DNA from: Undaria pinnatifida
Lineage: Eukaryota; Sar; Phaeophyceae; Laminariales; Alariaceae
Assembly: GCA_012845835.1 (NCBI GenBank)
Contig: JABAKD010000016.1
Span: forward strand, 15,889,625-15,953,624
Direction: 5' to 3'
DNA length: 64,000 nucleotides
Shown here: positions 47,878-60,800 of the stretch, piece by piece
How positions within the stretch are numbered: position 1 is the first letter of the stretch
How the letters are laid out: each line of letters opens with the position of its first letter
Notes under the pieces: generated by a model
What the model was told of the DNA's origin: nothing
The model's input: the letters and a program-made list of their open reading frames with translations, nothing else
Database searches by the model: none
Translations under genes and position numbers: made by a program

Positions 47878-48242
47878 CAGTCTACAGACAGCAGTCTACA
47901 CCCGTGAATTTCCACCCTGATGGCACATCTTTAACCACAGCAGCAGCAGCTACACCCCAGCTTCGTTGAGCGGCATCGTTGAGGTTGCGCTTGCTCTCGT
48001 TACCCGCGATCGACCTACTACGTGAAAGCTGCGCGTGCAACAAACCTCACCAGAGGTGAAAAAGACGAAAGACGTCGGTTCTGCGGGGTTCGGCGCGCTT
48101 TTCACGACGCTGATTCCAACCCAGCAGGGACAATCGAGACCGCACGCAACGAGCCATTCTGTTCGCTAGGCCACCAGGTGCCGCATTGCGAAGGCGCGAG
48201 CCTGGCCGTGCGTCTGGGAGCGCGCTATGAGGGCGCGAAGTT

Positions 48243-48338
48243 AACGTACTGTTTTCAGAGGGGGTCGAATTTCCCCGCTGCGCTGTGAGCGACCCAGTCC
48301 TGAAGATCCCGATTCCCGTAATATTAGTTACCTCTATA
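48243..48338 (+). repeat. 96-bp direct repeat (segment A), copy 2
   Basis: Second copy of 47476-47572. Both copies end abruptly at GTTACCTCTATA and then diverge completely. Confidence 0.9.
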
Positions 48339-48805
48339 CCGGTACGATCTGCGAGGAGAGCAGTGTTGATTCTTGGGACGGTTGTGCGCACAGAGAGCTG
48401 TCGAGGTCCAAGCAATATCACTGCGCCAATGCGGTGCCGACATACTTTGGAGCTACGAACAAGGCCACTCTGTAGAAAGCGTGCCGCAGAATGCCAACGA
48501 GAGAAGACTCTAGGATCTCAAGATTTCAACTTTCGCAGTGGTCTGGGTACTGGTAGGATACTGTAGGGTGGTAGAGACAGAAATGTAATAATCATTTTTT
48601 TAATAACACTCAATATAAGTTGTCTTTAAATTTATGTCAAAATAAAAAAAAATCTTGCTGAGGCGGGAGCGTGTAAAGACATCGAAGGCCTTTTTGTAGG
48701 GGGGACCTTCCAGAAATTGGACCGACGTGATCCGCCCCGCGTGTCTGTGGCGTGTGTGCATGTTGTTGTCGTTTGCTCAGCACGGCTGTGTCCTGGCTGC
48801 TGACC

Positions 48806-51800
48806 ATGAGATCCGCCATAGTGACAGCGGCGTACCTGTCGGGGCTGGTGTCGGTCGGCGCCTTTTTCGTTCCCCTGGCTGGCCAATGTGACCCGTCAAT
48901 GGCAGCATGTCGCCGGGCTTGCCATTCCCAACAAGCGGTGCTCCGCATGTCGTCCGAGGAGCAAAGCGAGGCAAGCGAGGGAGGAGGAGGGGAGGAGAAA
49001 CCTTTCGTATTTCCCAGGTGGGGGAGAGCAGATGGTCTTGCAGTGTTTCCCCGCGAGAGATGGATTGCAGAGGCGCAGGCAGCCTCGCTAGTCCTGACCT
49101 TGGTTGACCCTTCCCGTATCTTTTGATGCCTCAACAGTGCAGTGGATCGAGGTATGGTTGACAGAGTGAGATTGTTGGGTTCGGGTTCGAACGAGGTACT
49201 ACTGTCTGTACCAGCATACCTGTAGCTGCGGCACGTGTGAGTCTTCCTAGAGAGTGGAGGAGGAGGCCTTGGGCGGACCTTTGCTGATAGCCATGCTGAT
49301 CTGCTGGTGCTGTACTGCTGCGTCGCCTTGCAAATAGGTACTTCTTCTACTGCGTTGCCTGCTTGCTGCTCGTTGTCAAGAGTACAAGGTCTGCTCTCCG
49401 TATAACAGCTTGGAGGTTTACCTCGAAGACTAGTCTACCGCCGTTGTACCTGGTACGTCTTACACGCAGACGGGGGACGGGGGAACTCGTACCGCTGTAC
49501 GAAGTACGACGACCACGTAACATTACTACGGTACGAAGCGTAATGGCGTAATGGCAAGTTGAGCTTCGTTGCAGCATCGATTGGCCCAGTAGCACAGGTG
49601 CCAGGTGACACCACTTTCACCCACCCCTCGTCAAAATCAAAGACAGCAAATTACCAAATTACCATACCAGGTACTTACCAGGGGGGCTTCGCCGCGACGG
49701 GCTGACGCCCGCCTGCGGCTCCGCGCATGCCTGTAAAACAGATAAACGAAGCGGAGAGGGACCGCAGAAGCGACAAATTATTGCCAAGGGGTGGGGGGTG
49801 TATTAAATCAGTTAATACTATTGCAAGTATCAGGTGGAGCGAGTGTAGAGGGGGTTTGTATATATTGAAAAGGGAGAAATCAATGGAACGGCCGGGAGGA
49901 CGAGAAATCCATGATGATCGTATCATATGCCAGTACATGTGAGTACCGGCAGGTAGTATGGCAGTACTACAACAGCAGCAGTAATCGCCAAATCATCTCG
50001 TACCTCGAACGTACTGCTGCTGCTGTTTAGCAATCCAACCGCATGTACCTGGACCTCTCCACTCTCTTCTCCCCTGGATGCGAGCACTCCTATGTATCTT
50101 CCGATACATCGTCGTCGAAAATTGCAGACGTACTCGTACGTAAGTTATCCCTTGTTGGCGGTTTCATAGAAAAAATGAAACACGCCTTCACGCGATGTTG
50201 CTGCAATTGTGTCAATAAACAAAATCGTACACCCCATTTGAACCTCCACTGCAACACCGCCGTTGTGAGTGCGTGTAGGGGTGGGCGTTGCAGAAACGAG
50301 TGTCGAATAAGTGATTCGGGGATTTTACGTGTGATATCACCTATTCTCCGCTAAAATGTTAACATTCACACGCTAGCATAAGGTCGCTGAACGAGCGCTG
50401 CGAGCCTCTGCGGCTACTACGCACGGTGGAAGAGCAGGCTCCTTGAGGCAGAGAGGGCGGGGTCGTTGGTTCCGACTGAATCAGATGAACGAACGCCGCG
50501 GGAGGAACGAGACCGGCCGCGCCAGCCCATACTTTCCGCACTCTTACCGCCATTAGTCGTCAATACTGCGGAGGCGGCGGCCTCTGCCATCTCGGCCACG
50601 CGAGAAGAGGGCCTCCTCAGGCCCTGGCATCATCACCGGAATATGTTACCGTCACGAGCGAGCGTTGATGTTGGTTGACGGCATTCTTGCCGCTTGGCAA
50701 ACGGCCGTCACGAACCCCTCACATAAAAATTATATGTTGATGAAGCGGTCTTATGCGGTCTTGACGGGCCAAAACTAGACCGTCAACGCAAAGATTTGGC
50801 CACAAGACTGTCATTAATCACGCAGCTTGCATCGTTGAATCTAAACCGCTCAACTGGTCGATCTCACAGATGACGTATTTGAAATATTTTTGCAAAAAAA
50901 CGAGTACAGCACACTCTGCCAGCCGGCAGCCCGGGCACGGTGCAAGCACGCCCGAGGCCCCCTCCGGACACTCTCGGGGTCGGGGTGCAAGATGAGGGAG
51001 TTTCGGACCGAGGGGTGATCCTCATCGCAAGCTAGCACGGCATAAACTCAAAAATACGTCTAAGCAAAGCCGAGGAGCGCTCAGAGCACACCGCCAACAT
51101 CGTCGTACCTGCATTTATAGTGTGCAGAGCTATCCTTGGCCGAAACCGAGATCAATACCTATGCTAATTTTTAAGCCAATTCTTATACGGTCGGATTCCG
51201 TCAGTCGAAAACGGCCCTTTCCGACTGGCCTTTTTTTCGACTGGATTCTTCTGGGCTTCCTTCTTATCGTCAGTCCGGTGGATTTCATAGTTTTTGTGCC
51301 CTTTCTGGAGGTGGTTGGTGTGAGGGAGTACTGCTGTATGGCAGTCGAAAGTCGTTGGAAGCTCTATGCTTCTTGCGTTTTCCGGGAGCAACGCATGCTT
51401 CGCGCGCGACGAACCCTCTTCCAAGCGGGTTGGTGTCGTTGGAGTTAGCCGAAAGCCGCCAAAGCTACGTTCGTGGCGTTGCACTCAGCCGAGAGCCGCC
51501 CAAGCTACAGCAGGCGTAGCCATTGTTGGCAAGATGACATCTATACCGCGCGCTGCCGCCATCGTATGATACACGCTGCTGGCGGGCGGAGCTAGGAATC
51601 CGCCGCGCTGACTTGCGGCGAGGAGCAGCAGCAGTGATAAAAGCCGAGCCAGCGTCGGCGCTGTTGTGTGATACTGCTGTGTGGTACCTTGTATGGGTGT
51701 GTGTGGACGTGTTGGGGGGTGTTTTGTGGTGGTGTGAGCGATGCGATCGGTTCAAAAACACGTTTTCGACTGAGTTTTTCGACGGGCTGATCCAGCCGGA

Positions 51801-54800
51801 AAATTCTGGTATGGGTGTGTGGGCGTGTGGGTGTGTATTGTGTGGTGGGGTGAGCGATGTGACGGGTCCAAAAACACGTTTTTGACTGAGTTGACTTTTC
51901 TCGCTATTGGTAATGTGCAGACTTGCCCATGACCGATATATTGTCGAGAAAACACACACAACACACAACGTAGTTTTTGGTTCGAATATACGTGCATGCT
52001 TGCTTACTTTGCACATGTCATATAATATGGCACGTTGTCCATTGACAACAAGAACACGTTTATTTTGCACCTGTTTCAATCACAATAAAAACACACCCAC
52101 CCGCAGCTCCTAGAACTACAGCAGTAGTAGCATGTTGCTTTACATCACAGGCACAGAACAGCACAGCGCAGCGCACTAGCCCTCAAAGCATCATGCCAGG
52201 TATTAGGTACCGGTATACGTGTGTACTGATGTGTAGTCGTCTTTTCGCTGTCTTCATGATTGTCCTCTCTCGTTCATCTTCATGGTTTTCTTTCTTCGCA
52301 CATTCCACCCGTACTGCCGATCAGAACGTGGCATCTCCAGCAAGCACACAGTACAGCACAGGGCAATGAGCTCTGCACAAGCAACTCTTGGCATCATCAA
52401 GTCGCTAGCTGCACCAAATTATTGGCCTCTTCTTTCTGCCCCCTTTACATCTAATTGTATTCTTCTTGCGCAAGCTCCGCGGGCGGCTGACGTCGCCCGC
52501 GGAGCGGAGCCCTTGTAATAGATAATAATTATATGTAGGCAATTGCCAATCTTACCCCCATCCCCCCCAACCCCCTTCCTATTCCCAATATTGCACCCCC
52601 TCTCCCCTCTCCCACGACGCACCTGCATCACACCTTCCCCAGGAGCATGCTGAAAAAGAAAAAACTGGAAGTCCCGCAAAATATGGGCGTGGGCACCATG
52701 GCATGGGGGGATGAGAAAGCTGGGTTTGTGAGCGACCCCAAGTACAAGCCCAAAGTGGGCGAGTTTAACCCGGCGGATCTTCAGGTGAGTTTTCCTTGAT
52801 TTTGTTGTTTGGATGTTCCAGGAGGGGGAGAGGGAAGATGGGATCTCTGCGGCAGGTTTTTTATGGATGGCGTGTTCGTTGACGTTCGCAAGAGAGAGGG
52901 GGTAGGGGGGGAGGTTGTTTTGGTTGATGGTGTTGATGACCCCTCTCCTCTTTTCTCCCTTACTGCCCGCACGCCCCTGGTGTTTTGTTCTTGCCTACTT
53001 AAACGAGTCTTCCACCCCCCCCTCGCTGTCGTTCGCTCCCTCCCTTCTGGAGCAGGGAGCGTACAACGCCCTGGTAGGGGCCGGGATCACGCTGTTCGAC
53101 ACGTCGGACGTTTACGGTTACAAGTCGGTCAAGGCGGGATTTAGCGCGGAGCAGCTCTTGGGACGCTTCGCTGAGGAAAACGTGGGTTTCGAAGAAGCAT
53201 TAATATTTTCGGAGGCGGGGGGTGGGGGGGAAGGGGGGGGTGGGGGGGAGGGCGGGTGGGGAGGGGGGAGGGGTGGGACGTACTTTTTTGTTGCTTGCCT
53301 TGGTCATGTGACCATTGACCACGTCTCCCTTTCGAGACGGAGCACCGTTCTTACTTCTTATAGAGACACCTCCAACGTTTGGGCGCTCATTACGCTTTTT
53401 CCATTTATTACATCAAAATTGTTTGCTTATCCTATCCCCGTCCTGTTTCGCCGTCTGTGGTCACCATCTGTGTTCTAGGATAGCGATCGTTTTCTCGCTC
53501 CTCTCTAGTCTACCAAACTCTTCCATTTCATATTCGTCTAATTTACTCATCTTCTCTAACGCATCCCGTTCCTCCTTGAATATTTCACATTCTCGTACTA
53601 TGTGAGTCCTACTCTCTGTTGTTGTGCCACACGGGCACATATTCGCCCCGGTGGCGTATCAGGTTATCCTCGAGCCTGGTATAGGTCAGTTTCGGGAGTT
53701 CGAGCCCCGCCGAGTGCATACTCGTATAAATTCGTTGGGACTTTTTCTTGTGCACAAATTGACTTGCGGAAAGCGCGAGAGCGCGAGTTAGCAACACTCG
53801 ATGAAAAATCGACGAGCAGTGGGATTGCTGAACCCTATGCGCGATAAAAATTGAAGGCAAGAACCGGGGGGGGAAAGGGACGACACCTGTGACCACGGCT
53901 TGTCCAGAAGCTGAAAAGTAAAAGTGTGCCAAAAAAAAAAAAAAAAAAAAAAAAAATGTAGCCACGTCCTCCTCCCGGCCACTGGTATATCTCTTTCTTC
54001 TTTCTGGTAGGTCCAGGTCCCCTACACGAAATCGCCGTTTCAGCTTTTCGCGTAGGCCATTGGGCCGTGCAAATATGTTTTCATTCCAATTGTTGTTGTT
54101 GTTGTTCTCACATTAACTGGCATAATCAAGTCCGTGGTCACAGGACAGGCTCCAGTCACTCTGGAGCTGGGGAATACCCCAGGGAAAAACACATAACCCA
54201 AGGTGGTACACGCATATATCACAGCTGACGCAATTCATGCCTCCACCAGAAACATATAAAAGTGAAATCGGGAGTCAGTCTACGATGTGCCAGGTCCAGG
54301 CCGGTGCATACGTCTCACTACTCACGCCTGGAGAAACCAAATATTCCGATTGCCACCCAAGGAAGACTACCACGTATATATTACACGTAGTATCTATCAC
54401 TACGCATACGCACGACAGGCGTAAGTCAATTGGAGAAAAAGAAACAAAGAAAAGAAAAAAAGATAAAGGAAAGGAAAGAAAAGAGAAGAAAAACGAAACA
54501 AAACGAAAAAGGCAAGAAAAGAGAAGAAAAAGACAAGAAAAGCAAGAAAAGACAAAACAAGAAAGCAAGGAAAAGGAAGAGAAAAAAAGAAAAAAGAAGA
54601 GAAAAAAAGAAAAGAAAGAAACATGTCATACTAGCAGACGCTAGGAACTGGCTAAGGATGGCATTGGGCTAACAGAGGGTATCCCGTCCATCATCAATGG
54701 CACCTGGGAGAGAACGCCACACGGCGAAGAAGTCAGGGCGGTCTTATGCTATCTTGTGACGGCCTTTCGAAGGCCCACAACTTCAATACGATGATGGCCA

Positions 54801-57800
54801 AACCCAGACTTCAGTCTCTTGGGCATGACGCTCCCGCTTCTCCCCCTCCCTCCTTCCTCCCTTTCCCCCTCCCCCCTCCCCCCCTCCCCCAGTCCCCTCC
54901 CCGCCCCCCCCCCTTCCCCCTCCCCCCGGCCGCTTAGAGATGCCAACGGTGGATGGCGCTGCCGCAGCCTTTGCGCGTCGCTCTGCAGCTTTGCGTCTCT
55001 CCGTTTCATGCCAATTCCGCATGAACAACTCGGCTCCCTCCTCTACTCTTCGAAACCATCTGCCAGCCTTCTGAGCAGCCTTTCGCCATCCTTCGAATTT
55101 CATTCCAAAGACCGACATATCCTCCTTCAGATGATCCATCCAGTCTTTCTCTTGCCCCCCTGAGTAGCCCTTACCCCCAACAAACTCCCCAAACATCACC
55201 CTGTGTGGCAGACGCTCCTCCCCCATACGTGCCACGAATCCCGCAAACAAAATCCTCTGCGCACTATCGCCTCAACGCTCTCGGAATCTGTCTGGGCAAG
55301 CGCGTCGGCGTACGATATCTTCCCTCAACTCCCCGTACATCTCTAAAAAGTGTTTCTCCTCGTTCACCTTATTTTTCAGCGCTAATCTTTCCCTTTCTTA
55401 TATTATCTCTTTTATTTCTGTCTTGTGCCCGCCAAATTTCTCCATAGACAGTGTATCTTCTTGGTCTCCTCCTAACCCCTTCCATATTTTTTCGACTACG
55501 TTATCCCATCTTATTTCAGCTCGCCCTTTTGTAATTTTCTCCCTTATAGCCCTATCAGCTATGGCTGGCAACCTCTTTTCTGGCATATTCCTTACTTATA
55601 TTGCCATTTCAACTTTCTCACGTCTCTGTTTTAAGTGGGTACATTCGTAGTTCTGCTCTTAATACTGTACTACTCGTCGTACTTGAGCATCCTAGTATCT
55701 TTTGAGCTGCTGCCATCTGCACCGTTTCCAGTTGTTTTACGAACTTCGCGTCCCCTTCCCATACTTCTACTGCATACTCTAACTTCGGTACAATCACATT
55801 AATCAGAATACATATTTTAATCCTATAATAGTGTCAACGTGCGGGTCTGTTAGGATCGCATACATCTTGCCTACTTGTGATTTCCCCTTTCCTATTACTT
55901 TCGCTATGTGTGCATCTCAATAGCAGTCCTTTGAGATCTCTTCGCCAGGGTGTGTATACTGGTCTACGATCGGTGGGGAGGGGGGAGGGAGGGGGGCGCG
56001 TTAACTTGCGTGGCCGTAGTCGGGAGGACCATAGACCCTCGCATCCCTGCCATGCAGGGACGGGGCACGTTGGGTTTCACCGACCAGGCAGATACTGCTT
56101 GGGGGGGGAGGGCGGGGCAGCGCTCTGCGCTGTAGGCCCTCGACGAAGATGAAGCCTGAGACGTAAATGGGGGGCGGAGGTGGGGTGGTGGCAGGATTAT
56201 ATGCTTTATGGGTACTCCCTTGATCGAGTGGCAACACGAAGGCAAGAATATTGACAATCGCGTCCCGGTTATTGCTTTTACATATACAGGGCTACTGCTT
56301 TTACATGTACAGAAATATTCACACTGAGCTATCATCCCGTACCATACATACCCAATGGGTACGATGCTTGTGGGAATGAGAACGGGGAGGCGTGTGGTAC
56401 AGCGCGGAGGGAGTTGGTACTGGGGAGGAGGGGTGAGAATTGTTTGCTATCGACCGGCGTGGCGGATTTTGTGTTTGGACGTAGGCTTGGGACAGTTGAG
56501 CCGCCGCTGCCGCCACGGCCACCGCCAACGGCGGGAGCCCTCTGCAAGCTTCGACTCGTGGCTCGCGGTTCGCGCGAAAATGGCCAGCTGCTACGGTGGC
56601 GCCTTATGCTCGTGTAGTCTGCTATCTCTGCTCAGACGTGTGCTTACGCTTCTATGCGATGATTGCCCCGAACTCTGCCTAGCAGGGACTGCGATCGCGC
56701 TTTTTGCTACGTATAAGACGTTGTTAGAATAATTGTATAAACACCATCCTATTCTTGCCAACGAACCTGGGGTTATCTCGTAAGCAACCTCTCAATCTTG
56801 GCGTTTTCATGCCTTGACCCTTATGGCTGCCGCCGCAGCAGATTTTGATTAATGAAACCCGTGCCCACACGTGGTATTGTCCGCGATGCGGCTGTAGTTT
56901 GCGCTCGATCCAATAATAATTCGCTGTGTAATGGCACCTATAAAGGTCGCCTCCTCCGGTGGTGTGGGCCTTGTCTTGGTCTTGGATGGGGTTGGCCGAG
57001 ACCGAGACTCGTTTGTTCTTTCGCGCAGATGGCAAGGAGGTGCCTTCACAAACCTCCCTCGCATTAAGCGAAGGGAGGTTTTAAAGAGTGATCTGAGGGA
57101 GCTTGGGTCGTTCTCGTAGAGGACTCTGGGTTGCGTTCGGGTTTGATATTGCCGAACGTCAACCATTATGAACAGCCGTTATTGATGGCAGGTCTCATAG
57201 ACCGGGCATTTATTAACGCGTCTTCATGGTCGGCGTTTGTGATGGGAGATTGACGGTATCTACGTATCCTGTCCTCCACATCACCCTCTCCTTCATGCGC
57301 CTCAAGTCCATCTTTGCTAAGGACGTATGTGGCTTTGGGGCGATCGCTATATATACCTGGTATATGTTAGCCCCAACTCGGCGGCTGCTCCAACGACCTC
57401 TCCCCCCCGCCCTGGATTTCACGCCTGCTGCGCATGCCCCCCCCCCCTCCCCGCCTCTGCCTCGAGAATTAGAATACATTCATTTTAAAGACGTAAACCA
57501 TCCACAACTGAGGGCTTGCCTGTACCACCACCTTGCCATCCACCCGCGAATTGCCCATGCCCCCGACAACCCCATCCTGCCGGCCTCTTTTATTCCCCCG
57601 CTGTTTTTTTCACCGAGAAGGGCCGTCCTTTGATTGCGGCGAAATACATGCCCATCCTGTGGACCCGATTTTTGATTGGAGGGCCGTGGAGGGCGGGTAG
57701 GCGGGCGGTCGCCAAGGCGCTGGGCAATACGCTGGATCGAGGGGGGTGGGCGTACGTTGACCTGTATCAGGTGAGGTTCCTGTAGGACAAGTACTAGCTA

Positions 57801-60800
57801 GCAAGTACGGTACAGGACGTGTTAAGAAACAAGGTAGTATGTAAGCCAGACTGAGATTTACGCACAAAGAAGAAATCCGGGAGCCGTTTGTACTGAATTT
57901 AGTGCAAAACGCCCCCTCTCCCATGTAAGAAACCCAGCAGCCTGGATCAGTGGTTCAGCCATGGCTATGGTAGAAGAGGGTACCTTCTTGTGCACCGCCG
58001 GATGTGGGCCAGTCGCCCAAGTGACTCTGTACCTCGCTTAAAAACACTCTTCAAGCGAGTTGTTTGGCGCAGCGTTGTTAGCCATTCCACGGCGATGTCA
58101 TCTCGCAACAAAACATGCACACGAAAGCTAAGCACCGCAAAGAAACAGGGGAGTCACTCGTGCGAGTGAAGCTCGACCCACTGAAAAAAGAGGCACCAAA
58201 AGTGCCCCCCCTAGCCTGGCCTTGGTCTTCTGTGTCTTGTTAGGTGTCCTCATGTGTATGTCAGGAGGCGTGTTTGTCAAGGGAAAACGTGCACCCGAGA
58301 ATGGTGCAGGGTCGAGTGCTCAACACTGAAGCCTAGTAGTTTGGCAACCGTAGAAGATGAACGGAAAACTGGCTGGCTGCCTTATCAAAGGGGTAAACTT
58401 GCTGTCTTCTGACGTATTTGCTTTTGGGGCCCAGGTTTTACGACCGAAACGTAATAGAAAAGAGGTATTACCACTTGTCTAGGAAGAGCATGCAGCTGTG
58501 GATTATCATGCTGTGCTCATGTCGTACATCTCCTTCCGCTGGGCGTGGGACACATCTCATTTCTCCAGGAGTCCAAGCTGCTTCGCGTAGCTGATGCTGT
58601 AGTCGTCATTTAGTGGTATTTTTTTGTTGTCGAAAGGTTTGTTACTCTGCATCCTCGTTGTCTCGGACGGCCGACATTGTGTGCGACTGACCGATCGTCT
58701 CCGCTGTCGTCTGGTGCTTCTGTTTCTGTTTTCGCGTGTCTCGCGCCGGGCGTGTTGGTGTTGATGATGGTGGTGGTGGTGGTGACGGTGTTGGTGGTGC
58801 TGCTGTTGGTGGTGCTGATGTGTGGTGTTGCTGTTGGTGGTGGTGTTGGTGTCGGTTGATGGTGGTGGTTGTTGGTGGTGTTGTTGTTGGTGTTGGTGCT
58901 GTTGGCTGTTGGTGTGGGTGGTGTTGGTGTTCATGATGGTGTTGGTGCTGGTTGTGTTTGTTGTGTTGGTGTTGGTTTTGGTGATGGCTTGGTGGTTGGT
59001 GGGTGGGGTGATGGTGCTGATGTCTTTGATGGTGGTGATGGTGGTGGTATTGGTAATGATGGTGTTGGTGCTGGTGTTGGTGTCTTTGTTTGTGGTGGTG
59101 TTGGTGGGGTCAGGTACACTTCCCGTTCCCGTACCTGGGGGGGATGGACGCTTTGGCCGAGGGGATGGCTGCCGCTTGCGACCGAGGGCTGTGCCGCTCG
59201 GTGGGGGTCTCGAACTTCAACGCGAAGCAGGTGGGTGGAGTGCTGCGTTGTTGTTGTTTGTTCTTGGACTTGGACTTGGACTTGGCCTTGGTCTTGTTCT
59301 TGTTTTTTGCTCTTGTTCTTGCTCGTGCTCTTGCTCTTGCTCTTGGCCTTGGGTCCTGACCTTGGGCTTGGAGCTTGTCCTGGCCTTGGGCTTGGTCGTC
59401 TTGGGCTTGGCCTTGGTTTCGTCTTGTCTTGTAATGTCTTGTCTGGTCTTGTCGCATTCCTGTCATGTTCCTGTCCCTGTTCTGGTTATTGTGGTTTGTT
59501 GTTGTTCTCATATTCTTATAGTTGTTTTTCGTCTTCCCCCATGAAACGAAACGGCACAGATTCGCGAGTTTTCCGAGAAACTGGACAAGTATGGCGTCAG
59601 CATAGCTTCGAACCAGGTGGAGTACTCCCTCGTCAACCAGGACGCGGACGAGGACGGGACGCTGGCCGAATGCAACCGTCTAGGTGAGAGAGCCGGCAGG
59701 AAACACAGATTATTTTTTTTTCTTCCTAATTTGCTAGTTTCTTCCGCTTCTTGTTTTTTTTCCTGATCTAGTTTTCTTTCGCTCCAGAATTCCTGCAGAG
59801 AGGGGCTTAGTCCCGAAAAGGGTATATTCCACACCGATAGTCCAAAAGTGTGTCCTTCCGGTGGTCCGGTGGTCCGTTCATTCGTTCGTTCGTGTACGAC
59901 GATTTCCGCGTCAGCTACACGAAGCAGCCCGAGCTGATGGAGTAGGGTATGTGTCCGCTCTGGACCTGTGCGGAACACGAGCAGGATCTTGATACTTGTA
60001 CCCCTTGCGCCCTCTTCCGAAAAGCTTGATAACCACGCACTCACTCGTCATTTTCTGTCGCTTCACATGGGACCCAAAAGGGTTAGCGTATAACAAGTGT
60101 TTGCGCGTTGCCCTGCGATACTACTGCTGTGTAGGCGTGGTACCCCTCGCGCACACGCCGCTGGCGAAGGGGCTGGCCCCGGGCGTGTACACCACCTCCA
60201 CCCCTCCCTCCCTCGCTTCCTCCCTTTCCCCCCCCTCCCTCTCCCCCCCTCTCGTTTCCTCTCTCCCCTGCTATCCCGTACCTTTTGGCGTTCACATCCC
60301 CCTTAACATGAAACAAACGTTCGCCCTTTGCACCAAAATGCTACTACTGCTGTCCAGGCGTGGTACCTCTCGCGCACACGCCGCTGGCAAAGGGGCTGGC
60401 CTCGGGCGTGTACACTGCCTCCAACCCGACCGGAGGAAAGATGGGGCTGCCCAAGTATAATTTCCAGGACCTGATGCCGCTCACCCCTATCCACACGGCC
60501 CTCGTCGAGGTGCGACATTGCAATTTGTTACTGTGATTGCGGTTTTGCTTGCGTTTGTGGATGTGGTAATGTTTTTTGTTGGTGTGGTGGTTGTGGTTGT
60601 CGCTATGTTGCTATGATGATTGTGGGTGTAGACGTGCTGTTTTCTTCTTTTTTTTCTATCCTTTTTATGAATGACCTTCGCCCTTTTTCCTTCTCCCTCC
60701 CTAGTTGTGTGTCAGATCCGGGGTCATAAAGCAGGTTCACCCCCCTCCCACCTCACTACGGTATGGTGATGTTGGTTGTGTTGGTAATTTGGGATGGGGA

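Larger units (their letters stand above)
53213..55880 (-). mobile_element. LINE-1 (non-LTR retrotransposon) 3' half, antisense in intron 3, broken
   Basis: Minus-strand fragments of one reverse-transcriptase-type ORF follow in order. 55870-55640: KMYAILTDPHV, VIVPKLEYAVEVW, MAAAQKILGC. 55590-55320: RLPAIADRAIREKITKGR, WDNVVEKIW, EEKHFLEMYGELRED. 54090-53960: GMKTYLHGPMAYAK, FRVGDLDLPERRKRYT. 53640-53460: MCPCGTTTESRTHIVREC, EEFGRLERSEKTIAIL, an in-frame stop, PQTAKQDGDR. 53395-53285: ERPNVGGVSIRSKNG, VVNGHMTKASNK. Catalytic RT blocks are absent (5'-truncated), and stops and frameshifts make it dead. The 3' end abuts a G-rich run at 53213-53279 (poly-C on its strand). Confidence 0.85.

Noticed and set aside
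54400-54630. Lys/Glu-rich and Phe/Ser-rich frames
   Set aside because: Homopurine tract artefact inside the LINE-2 tail.
58557-59544. Val/Gly/Leu- and Thr/His-rich frames
   Set aside because: GGTGTT and CTTGG simple repeats in introns 4 and 5 of the reductase. Only 59114-59230 is coding.
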